Of a stretch of 5,611 nt of DNA, positions 1 through 4,407 are shown piece by piece. The DNA is from an uncultured Bacilli bacterium (GTDB lineage Bacteria > Bacillota_I > Bacilli_A > RF39 > UBA660): contig CANPWX010000078.1 of the NCBI GenBank assembly GCA_947585065.1, positions 1 through 5,611 of the forward strand. The letters run 5' to 3'. The position numbers and the translations under genes are program-made. The notes under the pieces are model-generated. The model had not been told where the DNA came from. It searched no databases and saw only the letters and a list, made by a program, of their open reading frames with translations. Position 1 is the first letter of the stretch. The number at the start of each line of letters is the position of its first letter.

Positions 1-5
1 AAAGG

Positions 6-38
6 GCTATAGTGTTTAAAAAGCATTATAGCTTTTTT
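6..38 (+). terminator. Intrinsic terminator of an upstream gene
   Basis: Bases 6-14 pair with 24-32 (nine pairs, one G-U), and the helix can extend inward to a three-base loop at 18-20. Six T residues follow at 33-38. This is the classical hairpin plus T-tract. It would end a plus-strand gene lying left of the window and insulate rpsT from it. No coding sequence is visible in 1-148. Confidence 0.6.
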
Positions 39-90
39 AGTTTATTATTTAAAAAGTACTAATATTATATAGAAAATAGTAAATGCCCCC

Positions 91-119
91 TTGCGAAACC
101 ATGTATTATTTGATAAAAT
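91..119 (+). promoter_or_regulatory. Sigma-A-type extended -10 promoter of rpsT
   Basis: The -35 box TTGCGA is at 91-96, followed by a 17-base spacer. The -10 box TAAAAT is at 114-119 and is preceded by TGA at 111-113, giving the extended -10 form TGnTAAAAT. Transcription would start near 125-126, leaving a leader of about 24 nt. That is too short to hold a long structured autoregulatory region. The ribosome binding site AAAGGAG at 135-141 lies 7 nt before the rpsT ATG. Confidence 0.65.
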
Positions 120-148
120 TATATACGACTTAAGAAAGGAGATTACTC

Positions 149-412
149 ATGGCAAATATTAAAAGTTCTAAAAAAGCAATTAAAACTATTGCGAAAAGAA
201 CAGAAAACAATCATGAATTAAAAGCACGTGTTCAAAACTCTATTCGTATGTGTGATAAAGCAATTGAATCTGGGGATAAAGAACGCGCAACAGAACTATT
301 TAAAGATACTCAAAAATTTATTGATCGTGCGGTTAGCAAAGGATTTTTAAAAAGAAATACTGCAGATCGCCAAAAATCAAGATTATCTCATAAAGTGAAA
401 GAAATGGCATAA
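149..412 (+). CDS. rpsT: 30S ribosomal protein S20
   Basis: This 87-residue, lysine- and arginine-rich protein has the full length and typical sequence of bacterial S20. It begins MANIKSSKKAIKT and carries the conserved stretch AVSKGFLKRNTADRQKSRL near the C terminus. S20 is a primary 16S rRNA binder that forms a bundle of three helices at the base of the small subunit body. The start is well fixed by AAAGGAG at 135-141 with a 7 nt spacer and by the extended -10 promoter upstream. The gene appears monocistronic: a terminator precedes it, and a T-rich hairpin overlaps its last codons. The next gene follows on the same strand but has its own promoter-like sequence. I see nothing unusual in the protein. 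Confidence 0.97.
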   Translation: MANIKSSKKAIKTIAKRTENNHELKARVQNSIRMCDKAIESGDKERATELFKDTQKFIDRAVSKGFLKRNTADRQKSRLSHKVKEMA

Positions 413-438
413 GATTGTTGTTTCTTTTCTTTTTTTTT
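397..438 (+). terminator. Probable rpsT terminator overlapping its 3' end
   Basis: Bases 398-404 pair with 421-427, and 397 pairs with 429 around a bulged T at 428. The helix continues inward from 405-409 to 416-420 with three G-U or U-G pairs, leaving a six-base loop at 410-415. Nine T residues follow at 430-438. The stem is GC-poor, so strength rests mainly on the T-tract and read-through into the next gene is likely to some degree. The rpsT stop codon lies in and next to the loop. Confidence 0.45.
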
Positions 439-446
439 GCTAAAAT
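418..446 (+). promoter_or_regulatory. Extended -10 promoter of the transglutaminase-like gene
   Basis: TGCTAAAAT at 438-446 is an extended -10 element. A weak -35-like TTGTTT at 418-423 is spaced 17 bases from it. The spacer is almost pure pyrimidine and is the same DNA as the T-tract of the preceding rpsT terminator. The expected transcript start near 453 leaves only about 7-13 nt before the candidate start codons. Confidence 0.5.
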
Positions 447-452
447 ATCTGT

Positions 453-457
453 AAGAG
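453..457 (+). promoter_or_regulatory. Weak ribosome binding site that decides the start
   Basis: AAGAG at 453-457 is the only purine-rich element here. It lies 8 nt before the ATG at 466 but only 2 nt before the ATG at 460, which favours 466. It also coincides with the predicted transcript start, so the leader would be minimal. Confidence 0.4.
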
Positions 458-465
458 TGATGAAT

Positions 466-1419
466 ATGAAAAATCTAATAAAAAATATATTGATTCCATT
501 TAGCTGTTTATTGTTTTTATTATTTCTTTACTTTCATATTGAGGGAATTACTGATTTTTTTGTTCAATATATTGATGCTGAGCCCAAAATTGCTTTACAG
601 CCTATTAGTCCTTATCAAAAAAAAGAAAATTTTTTATTTGTTCAATCAACCGATCATTTTACTCCTTACAGCAAACATGATTTAAAAAATATTTTTTATA
701 CAATTGTTAATAATGGATGGAAAGAATTTACTTTTTATTGTCCTAGTGAATATACAAATTGTTTAAATGATGTAAGAAATCTTAGTCAAGATCAAAATCT
801 TCTTACGCATTTAAATAATTTTGTGCATCCTTATAATGGTTTTTCTGATGTAGTAACCGTTATTTCTGAATCAGGAGAGATTACTGTCCAAATTCATTAT
901 TTTTATACGGAACAAGAAATTGACGCGATTAATAAAAAAATTGAAAATATTTATTCCGAAATTATTCATGAGGATATGGATACTGTAGAAAAAATTAAAA
1001 CAATTCATGATTATATTATTAATCATACGAAATATGATATTGAAAGAAATAATGAGAAAGAAAGTAATTATCATTCTTATCTTGCTTATGGCCCTTTATT
1101 AGAAGGATATGCTACTTGTAATGGATATACAGATGCGATGGCTTTATTTTTAACTTATTTAAATATACCAAATTTTAAAATTGCAATGACTCCAGATAGT
1201 GATGTGGGACATGTTTGGAATGCTCTTTATTTAAATGGCGAATGGCTTCATCTTGATTTAACTTGGGATGATCCAGTGAGTGATGATGGAAAAGATTATT
1301 TACAACATAAATATTTTTTAATTACAACTAGTGAACTTAAAATGGCTGATTCTGGTGAGGTTATGGTTCAAGAACATGAATTTAAACCTAGTATTTATTT
1401 AGAGTTTAAAGAAAATTAA
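466..1419 (+). CDS. Membrane-anchored transglutaminase-like (cysteine protease fold) protein
   Basis: The protein has 317 residues from the chosen ATG. A short basic N terminus (MKNLIKN) precedes a hydrophobic segment at about 5-24, so it is probably an N-terminal anchor or signal peptide with the rest outside the cell. No lipobox cysteine motif fits well. The C-terminal half is a transglutaminase-like domain. The catalytic cysteine is C218 in EGYATCNGYTDAM, the histidine H249 is in GHVWNALYLNGEWLHLD, and the aspartate D264 is in LDLTWDDP. All three triad positions are intact. Family members act as peptidases, amidases or crosslinking enzymes, often on envelope proteins, but the substrate cannot be inferred here. 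Residues 45-160 show no recognisable domain and may be a substrate-binding or adaptor part. The longer frame opening with TTG at 415 is rejected because the expected transcript starts inside it. An ATG at 460 would add two residues. The gene is convergent with the ABC permease gene. Confidence 0.85.
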   Translation: MKNLIKNILIPFSCLLFLLFLYFHIEGITDFFVQYIDAEPKIALQPISPYQKKENFLFVQSTDHFTPYSKHDLKNIFYTIVNNGWKEFTFYCPSEYTNCLNDVRNLSQDQNLLTHLNNFVHPYNGFSDVVTVISESGEITVQIHYFYTEQEIDAINKKIENIYSEIIHEDMDTVEKIKTIHDYIINHTKYDIERNNEKESNYHSYLAYGPLLEGYATCNGYTDAMALFLTYLNIPNFKIAMTPDSDVGHVWNALYLNGEWLHLDLTWDDPVSDDGKDYLQHKYFLITTSELKMADSGEVMVQEHEFKPSIYLEFKEN

Positions 1420-1446
1420 AAAAGAGGTGTATTAAATCTCTTTCTT
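1418..1446. terminator. Shared convergent terminator hairpin
   Basis: Bases 1421-1428 pair with 1436-1443 (eight pairs, one G-U) around a seven-base loop. Flanking A and T residues at 1418-1419 and 1445-1446 can extend the stem past an A-C mismatch. On the plus strand it is followed by a T-rich run to about 1452. On the minus strand a shorter, interrupted T-rich run follows. It lies just after the transglutaminase stop and overlaps the last codons of the permease gene, so it may serve both convergent transcripts. Confidence 0.5.
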
Positions 1447-2742
1447 GTTTTTCTTAATTGATTGAAACATTTTCTTCCATAATTTTTGAGAAGAATAATT
1501 TAATATTCCTACTTTGTATATACGAAGTCCATAATGGAAAACGATCCATGTAAATACTACGTTTATAATAGTGGATATCACAAGCTCTATCATTTGAAAT
1601 TGACCAAGTAAAAATAACACAGGTGCAAGTAAGAAGGATAACATCGGAACAAAGGCCATAATCTTAATAAAAATTGCTCCATCAAATTGAACAGCCATTA
1701 ATGATAAATAATATCCTAACATGATGATTAACATCATTGGCGTTTGAAGTTGTTGAAAATCTTCAATATTGGTTGTCATAGATGCTAAAACACCCGCGAC
1801 AATTGCATATAGTAAAAATGATGAAAGAAACAAAATAATAAAAATTGGTAATCCTCGAACAAACAATGTAAGAATACCAGAAGACTTTACTGTTTCTAAT
1901 AGTTCCATCATTCCATCCGTTTGGATAAGAGAAGTTGCAGAACTAGAAAATAAACTTCTTGAAAAAAGAGCAAGTCCACCATAAACCAATAATAAAATGC
2001 CTTGAATTAATACGAACAAAGTAGCCGCGAAAATTTTTGATAAAAAATGTGTTTTAGGAGATACATTAGAAATAATAATTTCCATACTACGTGTTGTTTT
2101 TTCATCATTTACCTCTGCCCCTAACATTTGTACTAATAAAAGAATTAAAAAGAAACAAGGCAATATAATAACGAGAGAAACAATAGAAGCAACCATCTCT
2201 TTATTCTCACTACTTTCTTCTTCGTTTAAAATCGTTTTTTCTAAAACTGCTGGAGAAGTAAGAGCACTTATTTCTTCTTCCGATAAACCACTTGCTGAAA
2301 TGGCAAAACGATCCTTTACCGTACTCAGTGCATTTTGAATAACATTAAAAGCAATCATTCCAACATCATTATAACTAATCAATTCTCCCTTTACATAATT
2401 CGTATCATCAGGAAGCAATTTAATTAAAATAATATTTTCTTTTTCCAATGAATCCTGAAATTCCTCTACATTATCTTTTTTTTCTAAAACATAATTTCCA
2501 CTTTGAAAACTTTCAGAAATATTAGAAAAAGCTTCTTCAAACAAACTATAGCTATTAACATGATCTTCTACATATACTTTTGTCTCTTCATTAAAATCCC
2601 CACCAAATAAATGAACAATAGAATCAATATTGGCAATAAAAATTAATAAACAAAGAAGTAAAATATTCACAATCTTAAAAGTTTTCGTATTTATTTTTCG
2701 ATCTAAACTTTGTTTTGTTAAAAATTTTAATTTATCCTTCAT
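1432..2742 (-). CDS. ABC-2 type exporter permease (NatB/YhaP-like)
   Basis: This is the 436-residue membrane partner of the adjacent ATPase. The layout is that of NatB/YhaP permeases. There is a cytoplasmic N terminus, a first membrane helix at about 23-40, and a large outward domain at about 41-182 rich in Glu, Asp and Ser. A cluster of about five or six helices follows at roughly 183-207, 235-260, 293-322, 334-352, 356-380 and 384-405, with a very basic C-terminal tail. The conserved cytoplasmic motif EKTTRSMEIIISNVSP after the second helix (214-229) is the diagnostic coupling segment of this family. Bacillus homologues are linked to sodium or drug export, but the substrate here is unknown. 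The ATG lies inside the end of the ATPase gene (11 nt overlap) behind a G-rich site, so the two proteins are probably made in coupled amounts. It is the last gene of the operon. Confidence 0.9.
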   Translation of the reverse strand: MKDKLKFLTKQSLDRKINTKTFKIVNILLLCLLIFIANIDSIVHLFGGDFNEETKVYVEDHVNSYSLFEEAFSNISESFQSGNYVLEKKDNVEEFQDSLEKENIILIKLLPDDTNYVKGELISYNDVGMIAFNVIQNALSTVKDRFAISASGLSEEEISALTSPAVLEKTILNEEESSENKEMVASIVSLVIILPCFFLILLLVQMLGAEVNDEKTTRSMEIIISNVSPKTHFLSKIFAATLFVLIQGILLLVYGGLALFSRSLFSSSATSLIQTDGMMELLETVKSSGILTLFVRGLPIFIILFLSSFLLYAIVAGVLASMTTNIEDFQQLQTPMMLIIMLGYYLSLMAVQFDGAIFIKIMAFVPMLSFLLAPVLFLLGQFQMIELVISTIINVVFTWIVFHYGLRIYKVGILNYSSQKLWKKMFQSIKKNKKEI

Positions 2743-3631
2743 ATACTTCCCCCACTTTACTTAAGAAAATTTCATTTAAAGATGGATCCTCTACTCGAAA
2801 CTCTGATATATTCTTTCCTTTTTTAACAATAGCAAAAACATTTTCCATAATAGAATCATTTTCTATTTTTACAATAAATTCATTTGCGAAAGTAAGAACC
2901 TCAACCACTCCATCTAACTTTTTAATCGCATCGATATCTACATCGCCAATAATATGAATATTTTTTTTACGATATTCTTTTTTAATTTCTTTTAAACTTC
3001 CTTCTAACACACTTTTTCCCTTCACCAAAATAACTAATTTTTCGCAAAACATTTCAACATGTTCCATCCGATGAGAAGAAAAAATAATACTACTTCCTTG
3101 TTTTTTAAATTCTCTCATAACATCCATAAACAACTCAACGTTAATAGGATCTAATCCAGTAAAAGGTTCATCTAATATTAAAAGTTTCGGTTTATGAATA
3201 ATGGCGCTGATAAATTGAATTTTTTGTTGATTTCCTTTGGATAATTCTTTTATTTTTCTTTTTTTATATTCTTTTATATGAAATCTATCTAACCAATAAT
3301 CTAATTCTTTTAAAATATCATTTTTAGACATTCCTTTTAATGTTCCATAATAAATCATTTGTTCTTCCACAGTTAATTTTGTAAGTAAACTTCTTTCTTC
3401 TGTTAAAAAACCAATTTTATCGGTTACTGTATAATCAATCGGTACACCATCTAAAGTAATTGTACCATTTGTTGGTTCCAAAAGTCCAATAATCATCCGA
3501 AATGTTGTCGTTTTACCTGCACCATTCACTCCTAAAAGTCCAAATATTTCTCCATCTTTTACTTCAAAAGATAAATCATCTACAGCTTTTAATGTATCAT
3601 AATATTTTGTCACATGACTTACTTTTAACAT
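2732..3631 (-). CDS. ABC exporter ATPase (NatA/YhaQ-like)
   Basis: This 299-residue ATPase powers the permease encoded next to it. Walker A is GVNGAGKTT at 34-42, Walker B is LLILDEP at 150-156 with the catalytic Glu at 155, the D-loop is GLDP at 159-162, and the switch histidine is H187 in SSHRME. The signature reads LSKGN (130-134) instead of LSGGQ. The Q-loop region reads FLTEER (75-80) with Glu where most ABC proteins have Gln. Both variants are normal in the NatA/YhaQ branch of ABC-2 exporters. Residues about 209-291 form the extra C-terminal domain of this branch (DUF4162-like). I chose the ATG at 3631 because GGGAG at 3639-3643 sits 7 nt upstream and the protein then starts MLKVSHVTKYY, as relatives do. 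The longer start at 3649 adds six non-conserved residues and has no good binding site. The gene begins 4 nt after the isomerase stop. Confidence 0.94.
   Translation of the reverse strand: MLKVSHVTKYYDTLKAVDDLSFEVKDGEIFGLLGVNGAGKTTTFRMIIGLLEPTNGTITLDGVPIDYTVTDKIGFLTEERSLLTKLTVEEQMIYYGTLKGMSKNDILKELDYWLDRFHIKEYKKRKIKELSKGNQQKIQFISAIIHKPKLLILDEPFTGLDPINVELFMDVMREFKKQGSSIIFSSHRMEHVEMFCEKLVILVKGKSVLEGSLKEIKKEYRKKNIHIIGDVDIDAIKKLDGVVEVLTFANEFIVKIENDSIMENVFAIVKKGKNISEFRVEDPSLNEIFLSKVGEVYEG
2748..2753 (-). promoter_or_regulatory. Unusual G-rich ribosome binding site of the permease
   Basis: Read on the minus strand this is GGGGGA, five bases before the ATG at 2742, in place of the usual AGGAGG. It lies within the final codons of the ATPase gene, which supports translational coupling across the 11 nt overlap. 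Confidence 0.45.
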
Positions 3632-3635
3632 ATTA

Positions 3636-4280
3636 TCACTCCCATGCATCTATAATTCTTTTTAATATATTCGCTATACTATCAATAAGACAATCTCGAA
3701 AAAAATTTTCTTCAAAAAAATCATTATGAATCATTTGATATAACATATCTTTATCTATTTCTTCTAAAATGGAATCCATTGAAATATGACTTATTAATTT
3801 TAATTCTTCTAATTTTCTTTTTTGAGCTTGCTGAATTTGTTTTCTTTCTTGAGGGTATCCAGATAAACTTTCACTAGAAAATAATGCTTCAAAAATACTC
3901 TCTAACCAAATTTCAGAACCCGTTCCAAAAAACTTACCAAAAGGAATAGATACAGCATTTCCACCATTTATTTTTTGAAAAAGAGTTGCGTCTACATAAT
4001 CTGATACGTAACCACAAGTTACACCAGGAAGAGCATTGGCACTCATAACAACACCAATTCCAGAAGCACAGCCAGTGACTACAAAATCTACTGCTCCACT
4101 ATTTAATAATATGCCAGTGAGTATTCCTGCTCCTACATAATCAATTTCAACATCTTTTCCTTCTTCTACACCATAATTTAAAACTTCATGATCATATTTT
4201 TTAGCTACTCGTTCTAATACTTTTAAGATAAATTCATTTTTCTTTTTTTGACTATTTTCATTAATTAATGCAATTTTCAT
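3636..4280 (-). CDS. RpiB/LacA/LacB-family sugar-phosphate isomerase, atypical long form
   Basis: This is a 214-residue cytosolic protein. The N-terminal 135 residues match the RpiB/LacAB fold, which interconverts phosphorylated aldoses and ketoses. The central motif is TGCASGIGVVMSAN at 69-82, in which C71 aligns with the catalytic Cys66 of E. coli RpiB and S73 stands for Thr68. The segment INGGNAVSIPFGKFFG (104-119) matches the HNDTNVLAFG region. Two usual active-site elements are absent: the Asp-His pair near residue 9 is replaced in ALINENS, and the ring-opening His99 aligns with I104. The protein is about 65 residues longer than E. coli RpiB. Its charged helical C terminus (about 142-214) fits the extension seen in a Bacillota subfamily. 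The substrate is therefore uncertain and I give no gene symbol. AGAGGA at 4289-4294 lies 8 nt before the ATG. It is the first gene of the operon with the ABC exporter. The stop is TGA followed at once by an in-frame TAA. Confidence 0.85.
   Translation of the reverse strand: MKIALINENSQKKKNEFILKVLERVAKKYDHEVLNYGVEEGKDVEIDYVGAGILTGILLNSGAVDFVVTGCASGIGVVMSANALPGVTCGYVSDYVDATLFQKINGGNAVSIPFGKFFGTGSEIWLESIFEALFSSESLSGYPQERKQIQQAQKRKLEELKLISHISMDSILEEIDKDMLYQMIHNDFFEENFFRDCLIDSIANILKRIIDAWE
3639..3643 (-). promoter_or_regulatory. Ribosome binding site fixing the ATPase start
   Basis: On the minus strand this reads GGGAG, placed 7 nt before the ATG at 3631. It overlaps the final Trp-Glu codons of the isomerase gene, just ahead of its tandem TGA-TAA stops. 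This placement favours the 3631 start over 3649 and suggests reinitiation by ribosomes finishing the isomerase. Confidence 0.65.
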
Positions 4281-4288
4281 AACCCTTT

Positions 4289-4294
4289 TCCTCT
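4289..4294 (-). promoter_or_regulatory. Ribosome binding site of the isomerase gene
   Basis: On the minus strand this reads AGAGGA, 8 nt before the ATG at 4280. A second purine run, AAAAGGG, lies closer to the start. The predicted transcript start at about 4295-4296 falls directly at this site, so the leader is only about 15 nt. Confidence 0.6.
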
Positions 4295-4301
4295 CTATTT
4301 C

Positions 4302-4330
4302 ATTATAGCAAAGAAAAAAGAAACAAAAAA
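4302..4330 (-). promoter_or_regulatory. Extended -10 promoter of the isomerase-exporter operon
   Basis: Read on the minus strand, TATAAT at 4302-4307 is a perfect -10 box. It is preceded by TGC at 4308-4310, giving an extended -10. No good -35 is present: at usual spacing there is only a T-run (4324-4330). The better match TTGTTT at 4321-4326 is too close, with a 13-base spacer. The spacer DNA is the T-tract and distal stem arm of the surface-protein terminator. This is the only promoter seen for the three-gene operon. Confidence 0.6.
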
Positions 4331-4352
4331 GTATTTTTCATCATTTTGTTTC
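4314..4352 (-). terminator. Intrinsic terminator of the surface-protein gene
   Basis: Bases 4344-4352 pair perfectly with 4320-4328 (nine pairs, two of them G-C), with a 15-base loop. On the minus strand six T residues follow directly at 4314-4319. It lies 56 bases after the stop of the surface-protein gene and merges with the promoter of the next operon. The remaining gap up to 4407 is AT-rich and shows no other feature. Confidence 0.6.
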
Positions 4353-4407
4353 CTGAATGCTAAACAATTATTACTCTATAAAATTTTTTATATATTTATA
4401 TGTTTAT

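Noticed and set aside
415..465. TTG-initiated N-terminal extension of the transglutaminase-like protein
   Set aside because: It would encode a run of Leu and Phe over a T-tract, lies upstream of the predicted transcript start near 453, and starts 3 bases after the rpsT stop without a ribosome binding site. ATG at 466 fits better.
871..1074. Minus-strand 67-codon open frame
   Set aside because: It is the antisense of the transglutaminase-like gene, with a low-complexity Ile/Asn/Phe composition caused by AT-rich DNA.
1769..1984. Plus-strand 71-codon open frame inside the permease gene
   Set aside because: It is antisense to a well-supported coding region, with no ribosome binding site or recognisable protein.
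2715..2957. Plus-strand 80-codon open frame
   Set aside because: It is antisense to the ATPase C terminus and the start of the permease gene; composition is that of a shadow frame.
3636..3638. TGA read as tryptophan (Mycoplasma-type code)
   Set aside because: Checked tryptophans are all TGG, and this TGA is followed directly by an in-frame TAA, so it behaves as a normal stop.
3632..3649. Longer ATPase start at 3649 adding six residues
   Set aside because: No good ribosome binding site precedes it, the added residues are not family-like, and GGGAG is ideally placed for the ATG at 3631.
3502..3729. Plus-strand 75-codon open frame
   Set aside because: It is antisense to the ATPase Walker A region and the isomerase end; no initiation signals or family resemblance.
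4360..4407. AT-rich stretch as a possible origin or promoter
   Set aside because: It has no repeated DnaA-like boxes, no paired promoter elements and no hairpin; it is simply the untranslated end of the surface-protein transcript.
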